Counted from the stretch's first letter, positions 26,769 through 35,872 are shown. The stretch: DNA of 64,000 nt from Leptolyngbya sp. SIO1E4 (GCA_010672825.2 JAAHFU020000005.1:248001-312000); one strand, 5' to 3'. Numbers and translations are program-made. The notes: generated by a model from the letters alone, not told the origin.

Positions 26769-27773
26769 ATGCATATTCGAGTCAAAGTCAAGACGATGGC
26801 GCTTTTCTTAGCGGCTTTAGTGGCGGTTGTGACGGTTGCCGCATGTGGTGCGAACCAACTCCGCAACGAGCCGATTCCCGTTGTGGACGGGCGCACGATT
26901 CAACATGCGATGGGTGAAACCGTCGTGCCCCAAATGCCCGAACGGGTAGTGCTGCTGTGGTCAGCGGTGGACGCGCTGGCACTGGGAGTAGAACCTGCTG
27001 GGGCGGTTCTACTCGCGTCGCCTCAAATCATTGGGGATGAGGCGACGCCCATGTTTAGCGATCGCACCGAGGGCATCGCTGCAGTGGGCAATTTTGCACA
27101 GCCTAATTTAGAGACCATTGTTGAGCTGCAGCCTGATTTGATTCTGGGCACAACGTTTGCTGAAAGCTTTTATCCGCGTTTGGCGCAAATTGCTCCCACC
27201 GTTATCGTAGATATCTCAGGCGGACCAGCCGCTTGGAAAGAGCACGTACTTGAAGCAGCAACCGCCTTCGGGAAACCCGATGAAGCCCAGGCCCTGATTC
27301 AACAGTACGAGCAGCGCATCGCCCAGTTTCAGCAGGCGATGGGCGATCGCCTCGACACTACTGTTGTCTCCGTAACACGGTTTCTCCCCGATCAGATTCA
27401 CATCTACCAAAAAGATAGCCTGCCGGGAGTGGTGTTAGCCGAGGCGGGGCTGCCGCGCCCGGAGAGTCAGCAGCGAAACAACCACGATGAAATCATCAGC
27501 CTCGAAAGTCTCCCCAGCATCGATGGCGACGTGCTGTTCTTCGTGCAAGACAATCCTGAAGAATCGACCTTGGCCCAGGCTCAGGAGAGTCAACTGTGGT
27601 CTCAACTCGATGTGGTGCAGCGCGGCCAGGTGCATGAGGTATCGGCAGAGGTTTGGTTCCTCAATCCGGGCATTGTCAGCGCTCATATGATGTTAAATGA
27701 CCTGTTTCGCACCCTCGTCCCCGATGGCGAGCAGTATGTCATCCATCAGGTCGGCGAGTTGACCCTGCCGTGA
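26769..27773 (+). CDS. FecB-like siderophore-binding lipoprotein
   Basis: The 334-residue protein starts with a lipoprotein signal (MALFLAALVAVVTVAACG; lipobox VAAC). A ferric-siderophore-binding fold of the FecB/FepB class follows: HAMGETVVPQMPERVVLLW, VGNFAQPNLETIVELQPDLI, YPRLAQIAPTVIVD and a closing VWFLNPGIVSAHMMLNDL. It lies 14 nt after the receptor and probably takes the ligand in the periplasm. No FecCD-type permease is in the window; the next transport genes are two half ABC transporters. It is paralogous to 36127-37245. Confidence 0.88.
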   Translation: MHIRVKVKTMALFLAALVAVVTVAACGANQLRNEPIPVVDGRTIQHAMGETVVPQMPERVVLLWSAVDALALGVEPAGAVLLASPQIIGDEATPMFSDRTEGIAAVGNFAQPNLETIVELQPDLILGTTFAESFYPRLAQIAPTVIVDISGGPAAWKEHVLEAATAFGKPDEAQALIQQYEQRIAQFQQAMGDRLDTTVVSVTRFLPDQIHIYQKDSLPGVVLAEAGLPRPESQQRNNHDEIISLESLPSIDGDVLFFVQDNPEESTLAQAQESQLWSQLDVVQRGQVHEVSAEVWFLNPGIVSAHMMLNDLFRTLVPDGEQYVIHQVGELTLP

Positions 27774-27936
27774 GCGCCAGCCCTTTGTCCCTGCAGACAT
27801 TTCCGACCCTTTGGCTGGAGAGTAAAAAAGTGGGGGTGTCACACCTTCTACGCAAACTCAGCAAAAACTCCGTCTACCCTACAAAAAGACTCCACCCACG
27901 ACACAAAGCAGCATTCAAAGAGGCCAAAGAAAGTGT

Positions 27937-27958
27937 GTTTGGGGTTCAAAATCTCTAG
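27937..27958 (+). promoter_or_regulatory. Conserved 22-bp upstream box, copy 2
   Basis: The box begins GTTTGGGGTTCAAAATC and ends TCTAG, the counterpart of 23925-23946. The surrounding 27774-28105 interval otherwise holds no gene. Degenerate AAAAACTCC-type units near 27862-27900 may be further regulator contacts. Confidence 0.42.
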
Positions 27959-28037
27959 TATTTTGCGCCCTTAAACCGTACCCTACTCGACGAACTCCAA
28001 GCTGTCGTGCGGCCTCTTTAAAGCGTTTCTGAATCCA

Positions 28038-28094
28038 GTGAGGTACACAGATCTACCTAGAACCCTTGATCTCAGGAAATAAGCTGTACCTCAC
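28038..28094. promoter_or_regulatory. Inverted repeat directly upstream of the ABC transporter pair
   Basis: GTGAGGTACA (28038-28047) is perfectly complemented by TGTACCTCAC (28085-28094) across a 37-nt interval, ending 11 nt before the ATG at 28106. It could be a dimer operator or an mRNA stem controlling initiation. No U-run follows. Confidence 0.45.
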
Positions 28095-28105
28095 CTAGAA
28101 AGGAA

Positions 28106-29890
28106 ATGCTGTATCTGATGAAATCAGCCCTTCGCCAGTTCGTGTTAAATCCCTACACGCTTCTACTGGGGCGCTATCTCAAGTCTCAGCGGCTGCGCGT
28201 CATCGCTTTGGCAATAGCACTACTGGTCAGTATTGTCCTGCAGCTCATCAACCCGCAAATTCTGCGTTACTTCATCGACACAGCCCTCAATCAAGGGACA
28301 GGGGCAAGGCTGCTGCAAGCCGCTCTCCTGTTCATCGGCATTGCCCTGGTAACGCAGGGCTTGACCCTGGCGAATACCTACTTAGGAGAAACCATTGCCT
28401 GGCAGGCTACCAATGCCCTGCGTGCGGATCTCACGGCCCATTGCCTACACCTTGATCTCTCCTTTCACCAGTCCCGCACCCCCGGTGAACTGGTTGAGCG
28501 AGTAGATGGGGATGTCACCACCCTGGCTCGCTTCTTTTCTCAATTTGCCCTCTATATTTTGGGCAACAGCCTGCTGCTACTCGGCATCCTCACTGTGCTG
28601 TGGTTTGAGGACTGGCGAGCCGGGTTAAGTTTGACCCTGTTTGTCCTGGTTGCCTTCGGCTTTTTGACGCGCCTCATTCGATTGGCCTTACCCGCCTGGG
28701 TAGCTTATCGCCAGCTCAGCGCTCGTTTCTTTGGGTTTCTGGGCGAGTACCTCACCGGCAGAGAAGACCTGCAGGCCAATGGCAGCATCAGTTATGTTAA
28801 ACATCGCTTCCATGGGATGCTGCAGCAGTGGCTGCCCATTTTCCATCGCGCCCGCCTGGCCCAAACGCTTCTCTGGGGTAGCTCAGTAGCGCTCTTAACC
28901 ACGGGTAATGTCATTGCGCTCAGTGTGGGCGCTTACCTCTGGTCTCAAAACGTGATTACCCTCGGTACGGTGTATCTGATTTTTTACTACGCCAACCAGT
29001 TGCGCCAGCCCATGGCCAGCATTTTGGGTGAACTGACCGATTTCCAACAGGCGCAGGCCAGCATCCTACGTGTGCAGGAGCTACTGACCACGCCGTCACG
29101 CCTCCCCCCCGCCGGAGAGCAAACCTTACCAGCTGGTGCCTTAACAGTAGCGTTTGACCAGGTGTGGTTTAGTTACGATGCTGACTCACCCCATGACTGG
29201 GCCTTGCAGGATGTATCTTGGTGCTTGCCAGCGGGCCAGGTGGTGGGGGTGGTGGGTCGTACCGGCAGTGGCAAAACCACGTTGACCCGCCTGCTGTTGC
29301 GGTTCTATGCATCTCAAACCGGGACGATTCGCTTAGGTCGAGTGCCCCTTGAGACTATCGCCACGGCCTGCTTGCGGCAGCGAGTTGGCATCGTCACTCA
29401 GGAGGTGCAGCTATTCCAGGCCACCATACGCGATAATTTGAGGCTCTTTGACCCGGCTATTGAGGATGACCAAATTCAGCACGCCTTAGGTGAACTGGGG
29501 CTGCTTGATTGGCTGCGATCGCACCCCCAAGGGCTAGATACCCTACTAGCCGCCGACAGTGGCGGCCTGTCAGCGGGCGAAGCCCAGCTCCTAGCCTTTG
29601 CCCGCATCTGGCTCAGGGACCCAAGTCTAGTGATTCTGGATGAAGCCTCCTCCCGGCTCGACCCCCTGACCGAACGCCGCATTGAGCAAGCCACGAAACA
29701 GTTAATGCAAGGGCGCACAGGCATCATCATTGCCCATCGCCTCAGCACCCTCCAACACGTTGATTACATCCTGGTCTTAGACCAGGGAAAAGTCGTCGAA
29801 TACGGTCGCCGCCAAGATCTCGCTAACCAACCCACCTCACGCTTCGCTCACCTCTTACAGATGAACCGAACCCACACCTCCCTCTCCTAA
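28106..29890 (+). CDS. Half ABC transporter (exporter fold), first of a heterodimer
   Basis: The 594-residue protein has an N-terminal six-helix type I ABC exporter domain (SQRLRVIALAIALLVSIVLQ, LDLSFHQSRTPGELVERVDG). The nucleotide-binding domain has Walker A GRTGSGKTTL near 384, a non-standard signature LSAGEAQ near 489 and Walker B LVILDEAS with its catalytic Glu. Start is ATG 28106, or ATG 28118, which has better spacing from AGGAAA. A 63-nt gap separates it from the second half transporter. Pairs of this architecture beside PchR-type regulators and TonB receptors (PchHI, YbtPQ, IrtAB types) move ferric siderophores across the inner membrane. Direction of transport and ligand are inferred from context only. 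Confidence 0.87.
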   Translation: MLYLMKSALRQFVLNPYTLLLGRYLKSQRLRVIALAIALLVSIVLQLINPQILRYFIDTALNQGTGARLLQAALLFIGIALVTQGLTLANTYLGETIAWQATNALRADLTAHCLHLDLSFHQSRTPGELVERVDGDVTTLARFFSQFALYILGNSLLLLGILTVLWFEDWRAGLSLTLFVLVAFGFLTRLIRLALPAWVAYRQLSARFFGFLGEYLTGREDLQANGSISYVKHRFHGMLQQWLPIFHRARLAQTLLWGSSVALLTTGNVIALSVGAYLWSQNVITLGTVYLIFYYANQLRQPMASILGELTDFQQAQASILRVQELLTTPSRLPPAGEQTLPAGALTVAFDQVWFSYDADSPHDWALQDVSWCLPAGQVVGVVGRTGSGKTTLTRLLLRFYASQTGTIRLGRVPLETIATACLRQRVGIVTQEVQLFQATIRDNLRLFDPAIEDDQIQHALGELGLLDWLRSHPQGLDTLLAADSGGLSAGEAQLLAFARIWLRDPSLVILDEASSRLDPLTERRIEQATKQLMQGRTGIIIAHRLSTLQHVDYILVLDQGKVVEYGRRQDLANQPTSRFAHLLQMNRTHTSLS

Positions 29891-29914
29891 CGTAAAATCC
29901 AACCCCGCCACTTC

Positions 29915-29953
29915 CCCCCTACCTACCCATCCACTCATCCACTCCTCACCCCC
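29915..29953 (+). repeat. Short tandem degenerate repeats (CATCCACTCATCCACTCC)
   Basis: The C-rich tract CTACCTACCCATCCACTCAT continues with CCACTCCTCACCCCC and fills the gap between the two ABC genes. It belongs to the same family as the tracts at 15719 and 32851 (opposite strand). It may have been inserted between coupled genes. Confidence 0.6.
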
Positions 29954-31804
29954 ATGACATCCCCCGCCAAACTCCCCATCCGGCCCTTACTCTGGCGCTT
30001 AATTACCTACACCCCCAAATTGGCTCTCATGGATGCTGGGCTATGGATGTTGATTTCAGGTGTCTTTCCAGCCATCCCAGGGCTAATTATCCAAGGCTTT
30101 TTCGATGCCCTGACCGAGACCGCCCCCCTTGACCTCTCGCCTCTAGTCTTTTTGGGTTTACTGGTCGCAACTAGCATGGGCGAAATTGTCGCTATCTTTG
30201 CCGGTCAGTGGGTACGAACCCAGTACCGCTTTAACTTGCGATCGCTGCTGCGCCATAACCTCTTAGACAAACTGCTACAGCAACCCGGTGCTCAACCCCT
30301 CTCGATTGACGACTCACAGCAGCAGACGATCTCACCTGGAGAGGCGATTGCCTACTTCCGCGAAGATCCAGAACTTATCGAACAAACGATCGCCAAAACA
30401 GCGGACTTGATAGGGCAGGGACTCTTTGCATTGGGCGCGATCGCCCTCTTACTGAGTATCAACGCCCGGATCACCCTAATTGTCTTTCTCCCGTTGGCCG
30501 TTATCTCCATAGCCGTTCAGCAAGCTCAACAAAAGATTAAGCAATACCGCCGAGCCAGCCGTCAGGCCACACAAGCCGTAACCGGCTTTCTGGGAGAAAT
30601 CTTTGCGGCGGTTCAAGTCCTCAAAGCCACCGGCACAGAAACCGCTGCCCTTAGCCATCTGCAACAGATTAATCAACACCGTCAGCAACAAATGGTGAAA
30701 GACCAACTGCTGACAACAGTCCTCAACTCCAGCTTCGAGAACCTGATCAATCTAGGGATTGGCCTAATTTTGCTAATTGTGGCGATCGCCAGCAACCCGG
30801 CTATCAATTCCCTCTCAGTGGGTGATTTTGCCCTCTTTATTTACTATCTGGCTTTCGTGACGACGTCTTTTCGTGCCTTCGGCCAGTACCTAACCGGGTT
30901 AAAGCAAACCGAAGTTTCCTTTGACCGCTTAAGTGCCCTACACAGTGAAGCCACAGCCACAGAGTACAGTTATCCCCAATCTTCCTCAGCCTTGGTACTT
31001 GTGGCTCATAAACCGCTTTATTTTGCGGGGCTTTTGGGTCGCCAACCCCAACTGCCTCCCATCGAGCAACCCGCTCCAGACACCGAGTCTTATTTAGAAG
31101 AACTCACCGTTGTCGATCTGAGCTATCGCCATCCCCACTCGGAGCGGGGGATTGAAGCCATTAGTTTTTCACTGTTGCGAGGCAGCCTCACCGTCATTAC
31201 TGGCCCGATTGGTTCTGGCAAAACCACCTTGCTACGCGTTTTATTAGGACTCCTACCCCGGCAAGCTGGCAGCATTTACTGGAACGGGCAAACTGTCGAG
31301 AATCCAGCCATTTTTTTCAGACCACCCCGCAGTGCTTATACACCCCAAGTGCCGCATCTATTTAGCAATACCCTACGCAACAACCTGCTGCTGGGGCTAG
31401 AAAAATCAGATGCGATTCTCCGAGAGGTTCTCCATCTATCCGTTTTCGAACAAGATGTCGCCGCCATGCCGACAGGTTTAGCCACCCTAGTGGGTACCCG
31501 AGGGGTTCGGCTCTCAGGTGGGCAACTCCAGCGAGCCGCCGCCGCGCGGATGCTGGTGCGCCAGCCCGAACTTCTGGTCTTCGATGATCTATCCAGTGCT
31601 CTGGATGTTGAGACAGAGCACCGATTATGGGAGCGGCTGTTTAAAGCTGAACGGCCAACCACTGGAGAGTGGCAGCCAACTTGCCTGGTTACCTCTAATC
31701 GACCCGGTGTATTGTGCCGTGCTGACCATATCATTGTCCTCAACGAAGGGCAGATCGAGGCCATGGGCCGCTTTGACGAAGTATCACTTACAACATTTTC
31801 TTGA
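29954..31804 (+). CDS. Half ABC transporter (exporter fold), second of a heterodimer
   Basis: The 616-residue protein has an N-terminal membrane domain (LALMDAGLWMLISGVFPAIP, then an IGQGLFALGAIALLLSINAR stretch) and a nucleotide-binding domain with Walker A GPIGSGKTTLL near 417 and canonical signature LSGGQLQRAAAARML near 522. Walker B reads LLVFDDLSSALD, so Asp replaces the catalytic Glu. With the partner's LSAGE signature and intact Glu, the dimer has one proper and one degenerate ATP site, typical of heterodimeric transporters. An insert of about 60 residues (AATATEYSY-like to ESYLEEL) lies before the ATPase. It sits between the first half transporter and the second AraC regulator. Confidence 0.87.
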   Translation: MTSPAKLPIRPLLWRLITYTPKLALMDAGLWMLISGVFPAIPGLIIQGFFDALTETAPLDLSPLVFLGLLVATSMGEIVAIFAGQWVRTQYRFNLRSLLRHNLLDKLLQQPGAQPLSIDDSQQQTISPGEAIAYFREDPELIEQTIAKTADLIGQGLFALGAIALLLSINARITLIVFLPLAVISIAVQQAQQKIKQYRRASRQATQAVTGFLGEIFAAVQVLKATGTETAALSHLQQINQHRQQQMVKDQLLTTVLNSSFENLINLGIGLILLIVAIASNPAINSLSVGDFALFIYYLAFVTTSFRAFGQYLTGLKQTEVSFDRLSALHSEATATEYSYPQSSSALVLVAHKPLYFAGLLGRQPQLPPIEQPAPDTESYLEELTVVDLSYRHPHSERGIEAISFSLLRGSLTVITGPIGSGKTTLLRVLLGLLPRQAGSIYWNGQTVENPAIFFRPPRSAYTPQVPHLFSNTLRNNLLLGLEKSDAILREVLHLSVFEQDVAAMPTGLATLVGTRGVRLSGGQLQRAAAARMLVRQPELLVFDDLSSALDVETEHRLWERLFKAERPTTGEWQPTCLVTSNRPGVLCRADHIIVLNEGQIEAMGRFDEVSLTTFS

Positions 31805-31816
31805 GAACTATTACCA
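31802..31816 (+). promoter_or_regulatory. Weak Fur-like site upstream of the second AraC-type regulator
   Basis: TGAGAACTATTACCA overlaps the stop codon of the preceding ABC gene and has three mismatches to the 7-1-7 form. It is 46 nt before ATG 31862. Confidence 0.33.
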
Positions 31817-31861
31817 ATAGTGCAATAATCTCAAGCAATGATTCTGATGCCGCTCCGTTGA

Positions 31862-32854
31862 ATGGTTAAGGTTCTGACTGGTTACGAAGTGAACGAAATT
31901 ATGGCAGAATGCCGTGCCAACGGCGAAGTTTCAGAATACACCGAAGGATCTGAATACTTCTGGCAAATGCCATCGTTATTGGGCTGGGGCTATGGGCGTC
32001 AAATTCAACTGAGGTCTGGCTTATGGCTAACCGTGGGTGATTATAAAAAGCGCCAAACCCACACCTACAAAGGTCCTCATCAACAGACCATGCCGATAAC
32101 GCTGGCCTTTTACCTATCGGGGGGCATGCGGGTTGATAACTCAGGGTTAAACACGGTTCAAGAAGAAGTGGCTGGGAAAAGCTACCTTTATTGTTTGCCC
32201 AATACTTTTGAGATTGAGGAGTATCCAGCGGCGCAGCAGACGTGTGCCGTTAGGATTCAGATTTTGCCAGAGCTGATACCCACCCTGAGCGATCGCATCC
32301 ACGAATTACCGACCCATCTCCAAAGGGCCATCAAGCAGCCAAAACAAGCGTTGCTATACCACTCAACCAACATCACTCCAGCACAGCACCATGTGCTGCA
32401 GCAAATTTTGCAGTGGCCTTACCAGGGCGTGACTCGCTACCTCTACTTAGAAGGCAAAGTGTTGGAACTGCTGGCCTTGCATTTTGAGCTGATGCTGTCT
32501 TCCGCATCAGACTACAGCCTCCCTTTAGTCGCCAAAGACATTGACCGCATCTATCAGGCTCGAGACATCCTGATTCACAATATGGCCAGTCCCCCCTCTT
32601 TGCCGGAGCTTTCCAAACAAGTTCAGTTGAATGAGCGCAAGCTTAAGCAGGGATTTCGTCAAGTCTTCAACACCACTGTGTTTGGCTACTTGCATGATCA
32701 CCGTATGGAGCAGGCTCGGCAATTACTGCAAACAGGGCAGCTCAATATTCAAGAAACGGCTCGTTGGGTTGGCTATGCCAGTCGCAGCTCATTTGTAGTG
32801 GCCTTTAAGAAGAAGTTTCAGGTAGCTCCGAGTTGTTATTTGAAAGGACTGTGA
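31862..32854 (+). CDS. AraC-family transcriptional regulator, PchR type (second copy)
   Basis: The 330-residue protein has an N-terminal part with MPITLAFYLSGGMRVDNSGL-like beta sequence. The AraC domain includes LPELSKQVQLNERKLKQGFR, VFNTTVFGYLHDHRMEQARQ, IQETARWVGYASRSSFVVAF and KKKFQVAPSCYLKGL. It resembles the 22785-23876 regulator in domain order and spacing. No good ribosome site precedes ATG 31862, so the start is uncertain. It lies between the ABC pair and the second TonB receptor, whose upstream DNA carries tandem 21-bp repeats that could be its target. Confidence 0.86.
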   Translation: MVKVLTGYEVNEIMAECRANGEVSEYTEGSEYFWQMPSLLGWGYGRQIQLRSGLWLTVGDYKKRQTHTYKGPHQQTMPITLAFYLSGGMRVDNSGLNTVQEEVAGKSYLYCLPNTFEIEEYPAAQQTCAVRIQILPELIPTLSDRIHELPTHLQRAIKQPKQALLYHSTNITPAQHHVLQQILQWPYQGVTRYLYLEGKVLELLALHFELMLSSASDYSLPLVAKDIDRIYQARDILIHNMASPPSLPELSKQVQLNERKLKQGFRQVFNTTVFGYLHDHRMEQARQLLQTGQLNIQETARWVGYASRSSFVVAFKKKFQVAPSCYLKGL

Positions 32855-32913
32855 TGGGGAAATGGGTGGATGGGGAGATGTGTGGATGAGGAGATGTGTG
32901 GATGGGGAGATGG
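32851..32913 (+). repeat. Four tandem 15/16-bp units starting on the AraC stop codon
   Basis: Units GTGATGGGGAAATGG, GTGGATGGGGAGATGT, GTGGATGAGGAGATGT and GTGGATGGGGAGATGG follow each other without gaps. The first overlaps the TGA stop of the regulator. This is the G-rich strand of the family also seen at 15719, 18445, 29915 and 37090. Confidence 0.8.
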
Positions 32914-32963
32914 GATCAGGGATTGAGGGCTAGGGCGCCCTTTATCTGAATGCCAGCTACTCA

Positions 32964-33005
32964 AAAAGTCCTGCTAGAAAACACAAAAGTCCCGCTAGAG
33001 AACAC
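32964..33005 (+). promoter_or_regulatory. Two tandem 21-bp direct repeats upstream of the second TonB receptor
   Basis: Copy one spans 32964-32984 (AAAAGTCCTGCTAGAAAAC, then AC) and copy two spans 32985-33005 (AAAAGTCCCGCTAGAGAAC, then AC), with two mismatches. A 21-bp period places both on the same DNA face, as in AraC-family operators. The GCTAGAAA core also occurs beside the first receptor's 22-bp box. Confidence 0.55.
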
Positions 33006-33040
33006 CTGTCGCCTTTGGGGAGCCTCTCAGCAGTCTAATA

Positions 33041-33057
33041 TTGAGAACAATTCTTAA
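33041..33057 (+). promoter_or_regulatory. Candidate Fur box upstream of the second TonB receptor
   Basis: TTGAGAACAATTCTTAA is nearly palindromic, and its core has two mismatches to TGAGAAT-N-ATTCTCA. It lies 87 nt before ATG 33144 and downstream of the tandem 21-bp repeats, a typical activator-then-repressor arrangement. Confidence 0.52.
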
Positions 33058-33143
33058 CTAGGGTTTAGACAAAACCATCCACTGACGTCTGTTTTGGATG
33101 CATGGTTTTCTGCAACACCCCAGGATATTAGGTGTGAGGATTC

Positions 33144-35840
33144 ATGAAAGCTCCCATTAAACCGCTCGGCTACAGCGTGTTGGTCAGCCTCATTTCAGCC
33201 ATGGCTGCTCATCCGGCTTGGGCTCAAGTTTTAGCGATCGCCCCGGCTGCCGCTAGCCAACCTGCAGACGCGCTAGACGTGACAACGAATGCCCCCCTGC
33301 CAGCCTTGGGCGCAACTACTCACAAAATTAACCATGATGACCGCGCCACCCCTTTGGCTAAGACGCAGCCAACTCACTGGCTTGCGCAAGGGGAAAATGA
33401 ACAGGCCGTGATTACTGATGTGCAGATTACCCCCACGTCAGAGGGGCTAACGGTTACGCTCATCTCTGAACAAGCTTTAGCTAACGGAACTTCTCGGGTT
33501 GAGGGCAATGCTCTGATTACTGAAATTCCCAACGCTCGCTTAGCGCTCACGAACGCGACGGCTGCCGAACAGTTTGACCCCGCTGATGGGATTGCTTTGG
33601 TTCAAGTATCGAGCCTGCCCACTGGTGGGATACGAGTTGTGATTACGGGAACCGAAGCCCCACCAGAAGCTGAAGTCAGCGCCCAGGCAGATAGTTGGGT
33701 GCTGAGCGTGGTACCGGGTGCAGCCGCAACTGGAACCGAGGCTCCAGACGCTATCCAAGTGGTGGTGACGGCAACCCGTACTGAAGAAAGCGTTTTAGAC
33801 GTGCCTCGCTCAGTCACCGTGATTGAACGAGAACAAATTGAGCAGCAGCTTTCATTCACCAACAATCTACCCGATGTCTTAGGCAAATTGGTGCCAGGGT
33901 TATCGGCTCCCCCCTTTACAAACTCGACGTCTGAATTAGCGCTGCGGGGGCGTCCCGTCGTAATTTTCATTGATGGAGTGCCCCAAACCCCGAATAGCAA
34001 CGGCAACGCGGCCGATTTGAGAATCATTGATCCAGCGTTGGTAGAACGCATTGAAGTGCTACGTGGCCCGAGTGCGATTTACGGCGACGGCGGCACTGGT
34101 GGCATTATCAATATCATCACACGAGCCCCGACAGAGGACGCGATCGCGTATACCTTCAGTACCGGTGCTAGTACCAGCCTGACCTCTTTTGGCGGAGACA
34201 GCTTTGGTTACAACGTTCAGATGGGGGTGTCGGCCTCGGATGAACAGGCGGACGGTCTTTTGTCTCTGTCTTACGACGCTGTCAACAGTCAATACGATGC
34301 TGATGGCGATCGCATCATCCCCACCAACGTCAGCGACACCAGCCGTCTAGGGCTCTTAGCCAAACTGGGCTATAACTTCGACGAGCAGCAACGGTTAGCG
34401 TTGACCTACAGTTTTTATCGGGATTCGCTGGATACAGAGTTCATCCCCGACGAGCGCATCACCCAAGTTCCGGGCTTACAAAAGGGAAGAACCTTCCGGA
34501 TTGGCTCGGTTGACTATGAAAGCGAGCCTCGGCAGATCAACCACGTCATAGACCTAACCTACCGTCATGCCAACGTGTTTGGTTCGGAACTCAATGCTCA
34601 ATTCTATTACCGCGATCGGGAATTGGTTCAAAGATTTACCGACCTTCGCCTTAACCCGCTTAGTCAGCTGCCAATACTCGACCCTTTTCCGGATGTGTGG
34701 CAAACGGGGCTAGATGCTACGGAATGGGGCGGTCGCCTCCAAATGGATACCCCTTTAAGCGAATCAGCCAGCCTCCTATGGGGCGTTGATTACTCTAGCG
34801 AACGCAACAATCGACCGCTACGGGTATCCGATAACGCGGCCTTTGATGCCAACCGCGAATTAAACATTGTGGATACCAGCCTGACCCAGGGAGGCCCCTA
34901 CACACTGAGAAGCGTAGGTTTGTTTACCCAGGGGAGCTGGGACATTACGGAACAATGGCAAATTAGTGGGGGGCTGCGCTACGAAAACTTCAATGTGTCC
35001 GTAGATGATTATCGACTGGCCTTTGTCACCACGTCTAATCTGCCGCGTGAGCGCCAGGGCGGCGACAATAACTTCGACGATGTAGCGTTTAACGCCGGGC
35101 TAATTTATCGTCCGATTCCCGAAATCGGCTTGTTTGCCAATTTCTCCCAAGGGTTTTCGATTCCGGATGTGGGCAGTGTTTTGGGAGGCGTTGCTTCTAC
35201 GTTCGATATCAATAGTGACCTCTTGTTAGAGCCACAAAAAGTCGACAACTATGAAGTGGGTATTCGCGCTGAATTTGGCCGCGTGCAGGCTACTGTAACG
35301 GGTTTCTACAGTGAGTCTGATTTAGGCAACAGCATCGTTATCGACGAAAACGGTCTTGGGACTCTGGTTCGAGCCCCCCAACGTAACTATGGGGTAGAGG
35401 CAACTGTTGATTGGCAACCCAGCAATACCTGGCGCTTAGGTGGCCTCTTTAGCTGGAATGAAGGAGAAAATGACGTGGATGAGGATGGGGATTTCGATCC
35501 CCTCGGGAGTGTGAATGTACAGCCCTATAAGGTAGGACTGTACATCGAGAATGACACGACTCCTGGCTGGACAAATCGGTTAGAGCTGTTGGCCATCGGT
35601 AGTCGCGATCGCGCCGCTGATGAAGGGATTGATGATGTCGCGATTGACGGTTATGTCACAGTCGATTTTCTCAGCCGCATTCAGCTAGGGGGCGGACAGC
35701 TTACCCTGGGCATTGGCAACCTCTTCAATAACCAATACTTACCCGTAGCCACCCAAGTGCTCACGGCCCCTGGCGTAGAAGCCCGACGTGCGGCGGCTCC
35801 AGGGCGCACTGTCAGTTTGCGCTATGCCATTGAATTCTAG
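33144..35840 (+). CDS. AMIN-domain TonB-dependent receptor (second copy)
   Basis: The 898-residue protein has a signal peptide (GYSVLVSLISAMAAHPAWAQ). An AMIN domain spans about 88-190 (ITDVQITPTSEGLTVTLISE). The plug starts near 218 (DVPRSVTVIEREQIEQQL; LRGRPVVIFIDGVPQTPNS; IEVLRGPSAIYGDGGTGGII) and a beta-barrel follows, ending SLRYAIEF with the terminal Phe. The plug is closer to FecA/catecholate-type receptors (FIDGVPQ segment) than the first receptor, so a different ligand is likely. GTGAGG precedes ATG 33144. It is separated from the second FecB-like gene by 286 nt containing a repeat element. Confidence 0.91.
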   Translation: MKAPIKPLGYSVLVSLISAMAAHPAWAQVLAIAPAAASQPADALDVTTNAPLPALGATTHKINHDDRATPLAKTQPTHWLAQGENEQAVITDVQITPTSEGLTVTLISEQALANGTSRVEGNALITEIPNARLALTNATAAEQFDPADGIALVQVSSLPTGGIRVVITGTEAPPEAEVSAQADSWVLSVVPGAAATGTEAPDAIQVVVTATRTEESVLDVPRSVTVIEREQIEQQLSFTNNLPDVLGKLVPGLSAPPFTNSTSELALRGRPVVIFIDGVPQTPNSNGNAADLRIIDPALVERIEVLRGPSAIYGDGGTGGIINIITRAPTEDAIAYTFSTGASTSLTSFGGDSFGYNVQMGVSASDEQADGLLSLSYDAVNSQYDADGDRIIPTNVSDTSRLGLLAKLGYNFDEQQRLALTYSFYRDSLDTEFIPDERITQVPGLQKGRTFRIGSVDYESEPRQINHVIDLTYRHANVFGSELNAQFYYRDRELVQRFTDLRLNPLSQLPILDPFPDVWQTGLDATEWGGRLQMDTPLSESASLLWGVDYSSERNNRPLRVSDNAAFDANRELNIVDTSLTQGGPYTLRSVGLFTQGSWDITEQWQISGGLRYENFNVSVDDYRLAFVTTSNLPRERQGGDNNFDDVAFNAGLIYRPIPEIGLFANFSQGFSIPDVGSVLGGVASTFDINSDLLLEPQKVDNYEVGIRAEFGRVQATVTGFYSESDLGNSIVIDENGLGTLVRAPQRNYGVEATVDWQPSNTWRLGGLFSWNEGENDVDEDGDFDPLGSVNVQPYKVGLYIENDTTPGWTNRLELLAIGSRDRAADEGIDDVAIDGYVTVDFLSRIQLGGGQLTLGIGNLFNNQYLPVATQVLTAPGVEARRAAAPGRTVSLRYAIEF

Positions 35841-35872
35841 GCGTTGCGATGGGTCATATCACACCTGAGAGG

